Notes under the pieces: generated by a model | Database searches by the model: none | What the model saw: only the letters and a program-made list of their open reading frames with translations | Told to the model about the DNA's origin: nothing | Source of the DNA: Candidatus Burkholderia humilis | Lineage (GTDB): Bacteria; Pseudomonadota; Gammaproteobacteria; Burkholderiales; Burkholderiaceae | Reading direction: 5' to 3' | DNA: 60,190 nt | NCBI GenBank assembly: GCA_001184405.1 | Contig: LFMX01000027.1 | Span: 1 to 60,190 of the forward strand | Program-made: the position numbers and the translations under genes | Shown here: positions 43,606-54,552 of the stretch, piece after piece | How the letters are laid out: the number at the start of each line of letters is the position of its first letter | How positions within the stretch are numbered: position 1 is the first letter of the stretch

Positions 43606-44336
43606 GCGCGCGACTTCTTGCGTCGCGCCAGCATGTTCAACGCTTCGACGAGCGCCGAGAACGCCATCGCCGCATAGATATAGCCCTTCGGAACGTGCGT
43701 GCCGAAACCTTCTGCGACAAGCGTCATCCCGATCACGAGCAAAAAGCCGAGCGCGAGCATCACGATCGTCGGATTGCGCTCGATGAAGCGCGACAGCGGA
43801 CCGGCGGCGAACAGCATCACCGCGACCGCCGCGATCACCGCGACGAACATGATCGGAATGTGCTCGGTCATGCCGACCGCGGTCACGATGCTATCGATCG
43901 AAAACACGAGATCGAGCAGAGCAGAATCTGGCCGATCGCGGCGGCGGGCGTGAGGCGCGCGCTGCTTTTTGAATCGTCCGGCGCGTTCGCGTCATGCGCG
44001 ACGTGATGATGAATCTCCGTGGTCGCCTTCCACACGAGAAACACGCCGCCCGCGATCAGGATCAGATCGCGCCAGGAGACGCCGTGACCGAACGCTTCGA
44101 AAATCGGCGTGGTGAGGCGCACGATTAGCGCGACCGTGCCGAGCAGACCGAGCCGCATGACGAGCACCAGCCCGATGCCGATGCGCTGTGTCCGCGCGCG
44201 ATGCGCTTCGGGCAGCTTGTTCGTGAGGATCGAAATAAAGATGAGATGTCGATGCCGAGCACGACTTCCATGACCACGAGCGTCGCAAGGGTGGCCCAGG
44301 CGGCGGGATCGGTGACGAGGGGGCGATGTAGTCCAT
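43602..44336 (-). pseudogene. TerC family integral membrane protein, three single-base lesions
   Basis: Starts MDYIAP at 44336, then loses frame near 44318; the correct continuation (DPAAWATLATLVVMEVVLG) is in the next frame. A second lesion near 44250 precedes the conserved FISILTNKLPEAHRARTQRI, and a third near 43915 precedes [20 protein letters not shown]. Reassembled, it is a normal TerC/YkoY protein of about 243 residues with seven membrane helices and the paired Asp motifs (GID, SID) thought to bind metal ions. The family links to tellurite resistance and manganese export. The three lesions look like loss of one base each, so this gene is a good test of sequencing error against decay. 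Confidence 0.9.
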
Positions 44337-44577
44337 GAATGTGCGTTCTGATAAGAGCGATGAAAGTAAATCGAAAGAATATGGCGAGGCCAAGATATCG
44401 GAAAGTTCAGCATTCCGCCCGCCAAGCCGCTTTTTCGCCGCTAAAACACAACAAATATCGGATTTGAAACGGATATTTGCATGTGTTTCTCTGATTGAGA
44501 TGTACATTTACGGGTAAACTCTCATTCTTCAGCTTGGACCGATTCACTCCTGCCGCGCAGGACCCACCGAACGCCGC

Positions 44578-45702
44578 ATGTTGACCAAATCGCAACGTCT
44601 CGTCGAGCTGGACTTTTTCCGCGGGCTCGTCTTGCTGATCATCGTCGTCGATCACATCGGCGGCAGCATGCTGTCGTGCTTCACGTTGCACGCGGTCGCC
44701 CTGAACGACGCCACCGAAGTCTTCGTGTTCCTCGGTGGATTCTCACAACCGCGACCGCGTATATTGCCCTGTCCGAGCGCCGCTCCGAAAGCGCCGCGCG
44801 GGCGCGCTTCATCAAGCGCGCATTCGAGATTTATCGCGCGTTTCTGGTCACGGTCGCGCTGATGCTCGTCGCGAGTTTCGTGCTGCGGCCGCTTTTCGGC
44901 CACGCGCCGAATCTCGCGCTGCACGATCTCGACACGCTGTTCTCCGAGCCGGTCGCGTCTATCGCGCAGATTCTAACGTTGGAGCGCCAGCCGTATCTGT
45001 CCGCCGTCTTGCCGATGTACGCACTGTTCGCGCTCGTCGTGCCGCTCATTCTGCCGCTCGCGCGCAGCAAGCCGTGGCTGTTGCTGGGCTTGTCGCTCGC
45101 GCTGTGGGCGTTCGCGCCGCAACTCGGCGAATACATGCCGTCCGTCGATGACAACCTGTGGGACTTCAACCCGTCCGCGTGGCAGTTGATGTTCGTGCTC
45201 GGCGTGATCGTCCGATGCCAGCCTATTTATCAACGCGTGAGCGCGAACCGCTTTGGCTGGGCCGTGATCGCGGGCATGGCATATTACAAGCTGCTCGTGT
45301 TGCCGCCGGCGCTCGATAGCGCGTTCAAGCGCGACCTGGCGGGCGGGCGCGTCGTCAACTTTCTGGCGATTGCGTGGATCGCGGCAAATCTGGCGCGCTA
45401 TGGCGTGGTGAAGCAGATCGCGGCGCGTCTGCCGTGGGTCGGCCGCGGTAGGGCGCGACGACATGGTGTGCTTCGTCGCGGGCGCGGTCATTTCGCTCAC
45501 CGTCGATTCGATTCTCTTCACGCTGACCGACGGCCTCATCAACGTTCCGGCCGGTCTCGTCGCCGATGCCGTCGCCATCTTTGCGTTGCTCGCCGTGCCG
45601 CAAGTGCGCCAGACGGTCAAGGGATGGATCGGTGCGCGGCCGGGCGTGGCGGCGCCGGCTCCTGCGCGTGTGGCGGCGGCGACGGAAAATCGCGTGCGCT
45701 GA
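44578..45702 (+). pseudogene. OpgC family membrane acyltransferase, two frameshifts
   Basis: Begins at 44578 with VELDFFRGLVLLIIVVDHIG (first helix and the conserved histidine region) and NDATEVFVFLGGF. A frameshift near 44745 leads to TTATAYIALSERRSESAARA and nine or so helices, including ILTLERQPYLSAVLPMYALF. A second near 45448 precedes the final VCFVAGAVISLTVDSILFTL. OpgC-type proteins add succinyl groups to osmoregulated periplasmic glucans; the Burkholderia branch is less well known. The full protein would be about 373 residues. A terminator follows. Confidence 0.88.
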
Positions 45703-45713
45703 GGTTTTCTTCG

Positions 45714-45737
45714 AAAGCGGGCGTTTGCCCGCTTTTT
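45714..45737 (+). terminator. Rho-independent terminator after the opgC remnant
   Basis: AAAGCGGGC, loop GTTT, GCCCGCTTTTT: a nine-base perfect stem followed by a T run, 12 bases after the stop codon. Confidence 0.92.
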
Positions 45738-45847
45738 AACGCGAGCCGATAGCAACTAACGGTCTTTCGTTCATCGAAACTTCAGACCATTAGCGGCACA
45801 GTCCTTGCGTCCATGTCCACGACAAAACCAAAAACTGGACCGTTGCC

Positions 45848-46021
45848 ATGCTCAAACTCGCCATTCTGTTCGCCATTATTTCCGTCGTCGCCGGTTTGTT
45901 CGGCTTTACGCGCGTGTCGTCGGACGCGGCGGGCATCGCGAAAATCTTTTTCGTGATCTTCCTGATTCTGTTCGTCGTGTTCCTGATCATTGCGATCACC
46001 GCCGGATCGCTCGTGCTTTGA
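45848..46021 (+). CDS. DUF1328 small membrane protein
   Basis: A 57-residue protein of two membrane helices ([20 protein letters not shown], then [19 protein letters not shown]) joined by a short polar turn (SSDAAGIAK). This is the exact layout of DUF1328 (YtjA-like) proteins, widespread envelope proteins of unknown role that are often stress induced. The ATG at 45848 is the natural family start. It stands alone between the opgC remnant and the sigma-54 regulator. Intact. Confidence 0.92.
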   Translation: MLKLAILFAIISVVAGLFGFTRVSSDAAGIAKIFFVIFLILFVVFLIIAITAGSLVL

Positions 46022-46146
46022 CGCTTTCTTAGCGCTCGACTGCGCGCTTCCTCGTATCGACCGTCACGCGACGACGGTGATAGATTCGTTAATCGGACCG
46101 CGCCGGCATGGACCGGCGCGGCGGCGAACCGAAAAAGGAGGAGGCG

Positions 46147-47540
46147 ATGCACAACCCGATCGGCGCAGCGGGCGCGGCCTTGCAGACCGCGCATGTCGAT
46201 GTCATCCACGCGTCGCACGAGCGTTCGGCCACCTTCGGCCTGTATTCATCAATGCGTCCGGAATACGCCGTGCTGACCGGCGCAGACTTCGCGGAAAAAA
46301 TCGACGAAAGCCGCGCGCTGTTCACCCACGCGCTGCCGGTGATGGAAACGCTCTACGCGCAGATCGCGAACACACACAGCATGATCGCGCTGACCGATGC
46401 GAGCGGCCTCATCCTTCATTCGCTCGGCGACGACGATTTCCTCGCCCGCGCGCAAAAAGTCGCGCTGCGTGCGGGTGCGGTGTGGAGCGAAGAGCATCAG
46501 GGCACGAACGCGATCGGCACGACCATCGCGGCGCGCGAAGCCGTCACCGTGCACGGCGATCAGCATTATCTGCAGGCGAATCATTTCCTCACGTGTTCGA
46601 GCGTGCCGATTCTCGATCCGCGCGGTAACTTAAGCGGCGTGCTCGACGTGACCGGCGACCGGCGCGGCTATCACCAGCACACGATGGCGCTTGTCAAGAT
46701 GTCCGGTCAGATGATCGAAAACCGGCTGATTGCGAGCACGTTCAGCGACGGCTTGCGCATCCATTTTCATAGCCGTCCGGAATTTATCGGCACGTTGATG
46801 GAAGGTATCGCCGCATTCGATCTCGACGGGCGTCTGCTCAGCGCGAACCGCAGCGCGCAATTTCAGCTCGAACTCGGACGGCTGCGCGCGCAGACGCTCG
46901 CGTCGCTGTTCGGCGTGAACACGGATGAACTGATCGCGCGCGTGGGCGAACCGGCATCGCCGCTGCAGTTGCATAGCGGCGTCGGCATGTTTGCGTCCGT
47001 TGAGTTTCATGCGCGGGCGGCTGCGCCTGTGATTCGGAAGCCGGCGGCATCGAATCTTGCGGCGCTCTGTACCGGCGATGCGCGCACGCACGACATCGTC
47101 GGCCGCGTGCGCAAGGTCATCGGCAAGAACATTCCGATTCTGATCGGCGGCGAAACTGGCGCGGGCAAGGAAATGCTCGCCAACGCCATTCATCGCGATT
47201 CGCCGCGCCGCGCGGGGCCGTTCGTCGTGGTGAATTGCGCATCGCTGCCGGAGACGCTGATCGAAGCGGAATTGTTCGGTTATGCGCAGGACACGTTTAC
47301 GGGCACATCGAAGCGCGGCGCGGTCGGCAAGATCGTGCAGGCGAACGGCGGCACCTTGTTTCTCGATGAAATCGGCGATATGCCGCTCGCGATGCAAAGC
47401 CGTCTCTTGCGCGTGCTTCAGGAGCGCGTGGTCGAACCGCTCGGCGCGGCGCGCGCGGTGCCGGTCGATTTCATGCTGATTTGCGCGAGCAACCGCAAGC
47501 TGCGTGAGCAAGTCGCGCAGGGCGAATTTCGCGAACGCCT
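46147..47540 (+). pseudogene. Sigma-54-dependent activator (AcoR/Fis type), 3' end lost
   Basis: Starts at 46147 with AAAGGAGGAGG and MHNPIGAAGAALQTAHVDVI. Residues 60-200 form a GAF sensor (TLYAQIANTHSMIALTDASG, EEHQGTNAIGTT). The AAA+ domain begins near 305 with Walker A GGETGAGKEMLANAIHRDS, then a loop reading DTFTGTSKRG where most activators have GAFTGA, and Walker B GGTLFLDEIGDMPLAMQSRL. At GEFRERL (about 47535) homology ends mid-domain and the sequence becomes the antisense of the next gene. Missing are the end of the AAA+ domain and the Fis DNA-binding domain. The frame runs on to 47979 through unrelated sequence. A deletion or inversion junction lies near 47540. Confidence 0.88.
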
Positions 47541-48644
47541 TCGCCTTATCGATGCTCAATTGCGCGGCCGTCAGCGCGTAGTTGAAATTGCGTCTTGCAT
47601 CCGAAAGGGCGACGGGACATGCATCGTCGCTGAACTTCTGAGGCGAGTCCTTGATGGCGTTCTGCTCAGCGATCAGCTTGCAATAGAGATTCTGATACGG
47701 CCGTACCGAAGGCTGCGCATCCGCGTACACGGGCGGCGCAACCTTCTCTTCGGAAAACGCCAGCGCTGCCATGCTGGCCGCCCGCTTGCGAGGGGCTTGC
47801 TTGGCCGCGACATCGGCACCGGCCGGCAATATCGCGGCCATCCCTGTTCCGGACCGAGCAGCGTCATCATGCAGGGGTCATCGTTGCGAAGTCCGTCGCA
47901 TTGGATACGTCCCTCGCTGCGCGAGATGTTCTCGAACTTGAAAGATGCGCTCAGGAATGGTGTCTGCGCGGCTTGCTGAACGAAATTGATGACGGTCGTG
48001 TAATGACGTGTCGTGGGCCCGAAGAGTCAATCGTTCGATTGAAAATCGCCGACGTATAGCACTTGCGGCCGCAGCGCGATCTTGTCTCCTTCTTCCAATG
48101 TGACGATCGCGAATTCCGAGTAGAAGACGGGCGGCTCAAGCAGCCTTGTTACGACGGAATCCGGCCCGGCATCGTCTTCATCGACGAGAACGAAATCCTT
48201 CATGATTCGGTCGAGCGTCGCGCGCGTCGGATAGTCGAATGGCGGCAGGGGCTTGACTAAGCCGACTTTTCCGCGCAATACGATGATGCAGTTGATGTCC
48301 TTGTTGATGAGCGCCGAGCCTGCGCTCGTGATCTGATAGAACTTGAAGGGCGTCGGCGGTGGCGAGGGCATTGCGAAGTCCTTGTCCTGCGCCGCTTCTT
48401 TCAACGCTGCCACGGTCTTGTCGACCACGGTATCGACTACCTGCGATATCAACGCCGAGAGAAGCACGCCACCCAGGAGCACTTCGCCGCCTTTCGTAGC
48501 CGTCAACTCCTGACTGACCGGACACGTGGATGCACCGTAGATCGACGTTTGGAGCGCCGCGGTTTCGTCCGCGCGAGCCAGACCCGCGATGCAGAAGGGA
48601 ACCAGAAAGCGGACCATCCACGCTGCAAACGAAGGCTTCGGCAT
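47541..48644 (-). pseudogene. Secreted protein of unknown function, interrupted and 3'-truncated
   Basis: From 48644: a signal peptide (MVRFLVPFCIAGLARA), then an unrecognised domain with a glycine-rich hydrophobic stretch (GGEVLLGGVLLSALISQVVD), a helix (AALKEAAQDKDFAMP) and beta-like segments (INCIIVLRGKVGLVKPLPP, VFYSEFAIVTLEEGDKIALR). A TGA at 48027 interrupts it. Beyond, the same frame continues (VINFVQQAAQTPFLSASFKF), then a frameshift near 47860 leads to PPVYADAQPSVRPYQNLYCK and RNFNYALTAAQLSIDKAKA. It breaks off at the junction with the sigma-54 regulator near 47540. I do not recognise the family; an exported or lipoprotein-like cell-envelope protein is likely. Confidence 0.65.
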
Positions 48645-48886
48645 CGCTGTCTCCCCGAAAGGTGGATAGATAAATACGCCATACGTAAAGGTTTTCTGTA
48701 CGCGCGACAACACTTCCAATTCGATTCGGGCATGGGCAAGGCGTGTCTTGACGTGAATATGCTTAGGAAACCGATATACTATTACCTTGCAATTCACGCA
48801 TCGCATACTAATCTTTAGTCAGCGGGCGGCAAGCGTTTTCGAATCTGACGATTAGCACTGCCGGAAGGACAAAGAGGGGATCGCCG

Positions 48887-49075
48887 ATGCTCACGGTATC
48901 GTTTCTCAGTCACGTTCGCTTCACGCCGAAACTGGTGGCAGAGGGCGAGGAAGACGACGTGTGCAAACGCGCACTCCGGTACCTTGTGTACCGCGCACCC
49001 GGTTCGATCGAAGCGGCTACCCCGGACAATAAGGAAAGCGCGACGGTTGTGCTCGAGATCACCGGCCCGAATTGA
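48887..49075 (+). CDS. 62-residue protein, unknown function
   Basis: Starts at 48887 after an AGAGGGG site and reads MLTVSFLSHVRFTPKLVAEG, an acidic turn, ALRYLVYRAPGSIEA and a final ATVVLEITGPN. Alternating hydrophobic residues suggest a small beta-rich domain. There is no signal peptide or membrane helix. It is divergent from the unknown secreted protein gene (gap about 240 bases) and could belong with it. No family recognised; it might also be a remnant of a longer gene. Confidence 0.4.
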   Translation: MLTVSFLSHVRFTPKLVAEGEEDDVCKRALRYLVYRAPGSIEAATPDNKESATVVLEITGPN

Positions 49076-49199
49076 TTTATCTTCGTTCAGTCATACATCC
49101 GATGATCGAGGGTGTTGGGGGTGAGCTTGCGTAGGTGGGCAGTTTGTGAGAAGTGAAAGCACGACATTAGGATAAAGCTGCTATAAGTAAAAATGTGAT

Positions 49200-50717
49200 C
49201 ATTTATCTTATGTAAAATATATGAAGAGAATCTCGTTCGCTTCATCACTGCACATCCAACTGGCTCGTCCGATACGCTCAAGTGGACCATCGCCGATGCG
49301 CTCGGCAAAACGGTCGCAAGCGGCAGCTCCACGAGCACGCTGTCGTGTTCCTCGACGCTCGCCAGTTACTTCCAGGTCTCCGCCACGCTCGCCAATGCGG
49401 GTGGCCAGGCACAGACCTCTGGCACGCGCCCGAACGGTTTCGCGAGCTTCGGCGTGATTCCGAACCTCTCCGGCACGGTTCCCGCCGTCACGTACGCGAA
49501 GCAGGATCAGCACCGCTTCGGCATGCAGGGCTTCAACGACAACGCGACGATGCTCTCGGCGCTCGGCATCTCCTGGACAGATGTCGGTCACGGAACCCGC
49601 GTACCGCTACACGTTTAATGCGAACGCCGACAATCTCGATTCGTTCTACAAGTCGGGCAAAACCATGCGTCTCGTGTGGCTCGACGGTGTTTCCGGCGGC
49701 GCCAGCGCACACGGTCTGAGCCCGGACATCCTGTGGAAGGACACGGACAAGAACTTCGTGGCGCTCTACAAGCAAGCGTATAACGCGGTTTGTATTCCAC
49801 CGATCCGTGCGCCGTCGTGATGGGCCCGGCCGAGCCGTTCCCGTCGCTGACGACGGAGCGTCTGCAGCGCCTTGCGCCGCTTGGCTACGCGAACTATATC
49901 GATGGCATCGCCACGCACGGTTATTACGATGCGGGCACGTCGCCTTCGCATCCGCCGGAGCGTCTGCACACCACCGCGAATGCCGCCGATGCCGCCAACT
50001 CGCTGCTCAACGAAATGCGCAATCTGCGCGCGGAAATGCAGAAAGAGTACAAGCCGAACATGAAGCCGTTCGTGACGGAAACGGGTATCAGCTATGACAT
50101 CGGTTCGAGCTACGGCCCGAACTATCCGAATCCGAACATTCTGTACGCGCAGGGCGCGGTCGTGGCACGCACATCATCCTGCTGGCTGAAGGCGCGGATC
50201 AGACGTACGTGTTCTTCGGTCCGGACTTCCCGGGCGAACCGGGTTACGGCACGTTCTTCGATCTCGACAATCCGCAGGCCGCGTTCGGCACGACGAACAT
50301 CGCGCCGAAGCCCGCCGCGGCGATGCAAATCGCCACGATGACCCGCGTGCTCGACGGCACGACCACGCTCGGTCCCGTCAACAACTTGCCTTCCGGCGTG
50401 TATGCGTACGGCTTCCAGCAGTTGAACAACTGCAAGGTCATTCACGCGCTGTGGACGCGTAACAATGCGGTGTGACCGGCATCGAACGGCACCTTTAACA
50501 CGCGGCCTACAGCGTCAACTACACGCTCAACGTGGACTCGGCCGGCACGAGCGGCACGGTGCAACTTATCGATGCGATGGGCAATGTATCGAGCGTGCCG
50601 TATTCGAACGGCGCGGTCACGCTCAAGCTGACGGAATCGCCGCAGAATGTGGTGTCGAATAATCCGGGTGTGTCGAAAAACAATACGACGAAGCCGATGG
50701 GTTACGTCGGTATGTAA
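49200..50717 (+). pseudogene. Glycoside-hydrolase-like secreted protein, multiple lesions, 5' end unclear
   Basis: Several frames join into one protein. TLKWTIADALGKTVASGSS and a small beta domain lead to PAVTYAKQDQHRFGMQGFND and LSALGISWT. A shift near 49578 precedes YRYTFNANADNLDSFYKSGK and VWLDGVSGGASAHGLSPDIL; one near 49795 precedes VMGPAEPFPSLTTERL and GYANYIDGIATHGYYDAG, then PFVTETGISYDIGSSYG. One near 50170 precedes VFFGPDFPGEPGYGTF and VYAYGFQQLNNCKVIHALWT, with a TGA at 50473. The order of strands and the acidic residues (GPAEP, TETG) suggest a clan-A (beta/alpha)8 glycosidase with a C-terminal beta domain. The substrate is unknown. The signal peptide is not clear. Dead gene. Confidence 0.6.
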
Positions 50718-50740
50718 GAGGGTTACGTCGGTATGTAAGA
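50699..50740 (+). repeat. Exact 21-bp tandem duplication at the end of a pseudogene
   Basis: A 21-base unit beginning GGGTTACGTCGGTATGTAAG occurs twice head to tail. Each copy contains the coding end GYVGM and the TAA stop of the glycosidase-like gene. The second copy falls after the stop and is silent. Confidence 0.95.
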
Positions 50741-50757
50741 AGGTCAGCGGTAGATGG

Positions 50758-50793
50758 AAAGCCCGGTCGTTGAAAAACGTCTGGGCTTTTTTG
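50758..50793 (+). terminator. Rho-independent terminator
   Basis: AAAGCCCGGTCGTT and AACGTCTGGGCTTTTTT form an imperfect hairpin around GAAA with a T run. It is placed 40 bases after the stop of the glycosidase-like pseudogene. Confidence 0.75.
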
Positions 50794-50955
50794 AGCTATC
50801 TCGATATTGACAGCGCCCCACTCGCCCATCGATACTGCGACACATGCACGCAGCCATCCTCTTCGCCATTGCCGCGATTAAAAACCGAGTGAACGCCGAT
50901 ATCGGCGGGTCATCGGGAGAGCGTGTGCGCTAGCAGGACGGCAAACGAAGATTCC

Positions 50956-50986
50956 GAAGGCCCGGCCGCAGACGGGGCCTTTTTCG
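50956..50986 (+). terminator. Terminator-like hairpin before the DUF2917 gene
   Basis: AAGGCCCGG, CCGCAGA, CGGGGCCTTTTT: a GC stem with a T run on the plus strand. No gene ends just upstream, so it may be a second terminator of the glycosidase locus or an attenuator in the DUF2917 leader. Confidence 0.5.
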
Positions 50987-51036
50987 TTGATGCGTGTCCG
51001 GCCTTCCGTCTTCGGCTCAACAATCAGGAACGCAGG

Positions 51037-51327
51037 ATGGAAAGGACGGTGTGGTATGTCGATGTGCAATCGCGGCAAACCGTGACATGGCGTGTTTCGC
51101 GCGATGCAGAACTGCGCGTCGGCGATGCGTCGGTGTGGCTCACGCGGCATGGAGATGGTTATGACTACTGGCTCAAGCCCGGCGATATCGTTCGGTTCGT
51201 GCGCGGCGAACGCGTATGGATTTCATCGGACAGCGAGCATGCGGTCGAGGTCTCGCTGACGTCGTATCGTGCGCTCAAGCGCGGCCTCTTTACACGTTAC
51301 TGGCCGCGCATCCTGAACGCGATTTAA
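51037..51327 (+). CDS. DUF2917 family protein
   Basis: A 96-residue cupin-like small protein matching DUF2917: VTWRVSRDAELRVGDASVWL at 16-35, DYWLKPGDIVRFVRGERVWI near 43-62, then a short basic tail. Such proteins are common in Burkholderia and related genera and have no known role. The ATG at 51037 is selected because the homology begins there; the frame is open for 38 further codons upstream through a terminator-like hairpin. It is convergent with the tannase remnant. Intact. Confidence 0.82.
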   Translation: MERTVWYVDVQSRQTVTWRVSRDAELRVGDASVWLTRHGDGYDYWLKPGDIVRFVRGERVWISSDSEHAVEVSLTSYRALKRGLFTRYWPRILNAI

Positions 51328-51330
51328 GTA

Positions 51331-52986
51331 CTAAGGCGCGACGCACCGAAAACTCGCCGCAACATTGATACTGCCTTTGCCGATATATCGCGGATAGTTC
51401 GGATAACGACAGATCGGCCGCGTGCGCCCGTTCGTGGCCGCGGCGATATCGCTGCCGACGAGCGTTTCGGGCGCGTTGCCGTTAGTCACCCATTCGTCGA
51501 GCGCGCCGAGTTCGTCCCACGCGGGGATGAACACGCCGTTGCCGTGCTGAAAGCCCGGCACCATGTAAAGGCGCATGTATGAATCGACCTTGTCCTGGCC
51601 GTATCGCTCGATGAGTCCTTTGTAGAACGCGATCGTCTGGTTCGGGCTGGTGACTTCATCCGACAGACCGTGCATTGCGATCAGCTTGCCGCCGTGCGCG
51701 ATGAACGACGATAAATCCGGGTTCATCGCGCCGACCGTGTACGCGAGCGTGACGAGACGCTGCGTCCAGCGGCCCGGATCGTTAATATCGAAGTTCATCG
51801 CGCTGAACGCGAGATCGCGCGTGACGAAGTGGCGCACGTAGGCGTCGCCTTGTGCGAAGAGATAGCCGTTGGCCGCGAACGTCGTCGGATTGAGCAGCGT
51901 GGGCGAATCGCCGAGACCGAGCGAATTCGTGAAGTCCACGCCCTGAAACACGTTGTAGCCGGGGTACGTATCCACGCCGTACGCGAGCGGAAATTTCATC
52001 TTCACGCCGTCGCGCAAGAGCGTGAGCGTGAGCGTATCGATTTGCGCATCGGACAAACAACTGTCGCGCAGGGACGGTTTTTGCCCGTTCGAGCAGCGCA
52101 GCGACGCGATGATCTGCGGCTCCAGCTTCCTGCACGCCTCCACATTGCTGACGATGCCGTCCTCCGCGCCGTCGAGCTTGTCGCATTCGTGAATCACCGT
52201 TTCGAACACGCGATGCTGCTGCGCTAGCCCGACGAAGCCGCCCGGTTTGCCATACGACGGACGACTGGCCGACGAGCACGCCCATCAGCCGCACGCCGGA
52301 AAAGTTGATCGCGGGCGCGTTGGCGATCACGCCGTCGTAGTCGTTCGGAAAGCGCTCGATGACCGTGAAGCCTTCGCGTCCGCCCGTCGATCCGCCCGCG
52401 AAGTAGGTTTTATCGGGCGAGCGTCCGTAGCCCATCAGAATGAGCGCGAGCGCGACATCGCGCGTTTTCTTCAGATGCCCGAAGCCGAAGTTGACGATGG
52501 CTTCGTCGTTCACCGCGAAGTCCGTGCGGCCCGCGTTGCTCGCGTGGCCGGAATCGGAGCCGAAGGTGGCGTAGCCGCGCGCGAGCGGCGTCGAGTCCGG
52601 CGCGAAGGCCATCGGCTCGGTGCCGGAACGATCGTGCCGTTATAGCCGCCGCCCATCTGCAACGCACGGCTGTTCCAGCGCGTGGGCAGATTCACTTCGA
52701 AGCGGATATCGGGGGGCGTCGTGTCCTGCAACGCGCGAATATAGCCGGTGATGCGGCAATACTCGCCGTTGCGATTGCCCGGCGCCGCCGCCTTGATGAC
52801 CGTCGCGCTGAAAACTTGTGCGCCGCGCGTCGGCAAACCGATGATCGATGCGGGCACAGCCTTTCCGTCGAGATCCTCGCAATGTTTGGTGAGATACGTT
52901 GCGGCATGTGCACCGGCGAGCGGCATCATCAGGCCGAGGGCGAGCGCGGTGTAACGTATGAAGTAAGCGATGAGAAAGCGAAGCAT
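51331..52986 (-). pseudogene. Tannase/feruloyl esterase family protein, two frameshifts
   Basis: Signal peptide MLRFLIAYFIRYTALALGLM from 52986, then TYLTKHCEDLDGKAVPASII and RWNSRALQMGGGYNGTIVP. A frameshift near 52625 leads to ARGYATFGSDSGHASNAG, the nucleophile elbow YFAGGSTGGREGFTV (Ser) and NDYDGVIANAPAINFSG. Another near 52240 leads to CDKLDGAEDGIVSNVEAC, the calcium-binding lid region, then the later half with FIAHGGKLIAMHGLSDEVTS (Asp) and MVPGFQHGNG (His). The family hydrolyses plant phenolic esters outside the cytoplasm. All three catalytic residues survive but lie in different frames. About 550 residues if intact. Confidence 0.9.
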
Positions 52987-53136
52987 GACGTGAGGAACAA
53001 TGTGGAGTGGATGCCTCAAAGCGTTGAACGCCGCCAATATATAAGATGCGCTCGCGCGACACTATTCGGGCTGACCGGACGTTGCAGTGAAACAACCCAT
53101 GCACATTGCGCGCCCGCCCCGCTTCTTTACCAATCT

Positions 53137-53988
53137 TTATTTGCCGTACCAGTCGCCGCGCAGATCGCTGTTCTGCAAAAGTTGCAGCAAGGTTTCGGCG
53201 GGCCGGCTCAAATGCTTCGCCCCGAACGCGATGAATTCCACCTCCGGCAATTCCGGCAATTCCGCGCGATTCACCGGCGGCGCCAATCCGCGCCCCGCCA
53301 GAAAATGCGAACGAACGGTCAGGCCCAGCCCGCCGCGCGCCGCCGCGATACAGCCCACGTGACTACTGCTCGTGCAGACCATCTGCCAGCTCGATCCGAC
53401 CATCGCGAGCGCATCGAGCACGACGCCGCGCGTGACGCTCGGCTCCGCGACGAGAATCAGCGGCAGCGACGTATCGACCACGGTGTCTTCCTTCGCCAGC
53501 CATTCGAGACGGCCGTTGAAAAGCCGCGTGCCGCGCGCATCGCCAAGACGCCGTTTGCCGACGGCAAGATCCAGTTCGCCTGCATCGACGAGCTGATACA
53601 GCCGTCCCGTCATGCCGATGGTGATTTCCAGTTCCACGTCCGGTGTATCGCGAAACGCTGCGAGCACGCTCGGCAGCGGCCCGAGCGCGAGATCGTCCGA
53701 TGAACCGAGCCGCACGCGTCCGCGCAGCCGCGGCGAATCGAACTGCGATTGCGCATGCGCCATCGCTTCGAGAATCACGCGGGCGTGAACGAGCATGGCT
53801 TCGCCGTCGGCGGTCAGCGCGAGTGAATGCGTGTCACGCACGAGCAATTGCCGGCCCACGCTCTCTTCAAGACGCCGGATATGTTCGGACACGCTGGATT
53901 GACGCAGGCCGAGTTGACGGTCTGCATCGGTAAAACTCTGCGACGTGGCCACGGTCGCGAACGTGTTTAGCCAGACGGGATTGAGCAT
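53137..53988 (-). CDS. LysR family transcriptional regulator
   Basis: A 283-residue regulator starting [20 protein letters not shown], with the helix-turn-helix at about 17-60 ([20 protein letters not shown]). The effector-binding domain starts near [20 protein letters not shown] and runs to residue 283. Slightly short, as LysR proteins are usually 290-310. It faces the truncated MFS transporter gene at 54123 across a 134-base gap; such pairs usually mean the regulator controls the transporter. With the transporter destroyed it may have no local target. An in-frame extension upstream to 54051 is not LysR-like. Intact. Confidence 0.88.
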   Translation of the reverse strand: MLNPVWLNTFATVATSQSFTDADRQLGLRQSSVSEHIRRLEESVGRQLLVRDTHSLALTADGEAMLVHARVILEAMAHAQSQFDSPRLRGRVRLGSSDDLALGPLPSVLAAFRDTPDVELEITIGMTGRLYQLVDAGELDLAVGKRRLGDARGTRLFNGRLEWLAKEDTVVDTSLPLILVAEPSVTRGVVLDALAMVGSSWQMVCTSSSHVGCIAAARGGLGLTVRSHFLAGRGLAPPVNRAELPELPEVEFIAFGAKHLSRPAETLLQLLQNSDLRGDWYGK

Positions 53989-54122
53989 GCCGGTATTGTC
54001 ATCGCCGAATCCGATTGCAGTCAATATGGTTAGCGGGTTTCCCGATAACACACCAGGTCTTTAATATTTCACGGATCACAGCGCTGGAACCGTTTTCAGC
54101 CACACCCGCTCAAGCTCCGCAC

Positions 54123-54512
54123 ATGACCCGCCCTTCCGCTGCCCATACGCCATTTCTCTGGATCGTCGCCGTGGGCTTTTTCATGCAGGCGCTGGACACA
54201 ACCATCGTGAATACGGCGCTGTCTTCGATGGCGCGCGATCTGCACGCTGCGCCGCTCGCGATGCAGTCGATCGTCGTCGCCTACACGCTCACGATGGCGC
54301 TGCTCACGCCCGCATCCGGCTGGCTCGCCTGCGCCAACGCGTACTCGGTGAATCAACTGGTGATGGCGCGCGTGCTGCAAGGCATCGGCGGATCGATGCT
54401 GCTGCCGATCGGCCGCCTCGCCGTGTTGCGCACGATTTCCGGCGAAGCCTACGTCGCCGCGCTCGCGATGGTGTCGGTCGCCGGACAGATCGGTCCGCTT
54501 TCGTCCACCTGA
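54123..54512 (+). pseudogene. MFS drug-efflux transporter (EmrB/MdtD type), fragment
   Basis: Reads [20 protein letters not shown], the first helix with motif D1 (LDTTIVN), then [20 protein letters not shown]. It jumps from GWLA directly to [20 protein letters not shown]: the loop and helix usually between (about 25 residues including the DRFG motif A) are missing, an in-frame deletion probably between short repeats. It ends at GQIGPLS and a stop at 54512, where intact members continue with GPxLGG and ten more helices. Intact length would be near 470 residues; 129 remain. No function. Confidence 0.85.
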
Positions 54513-54552
54513 TTCACATTCCGGGATTTCCCGCTTTATCAAAGTTCGGCAA

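Noticed and set aside
46098..46121. Nine-base GC hairpin (CCGCGCCGG and complement) just before the sigma-54 regulator
   Set aside because: No T run follows and GC-rich palindromes of this size are expected by chance here; not strong enough to call a terminator or operator.
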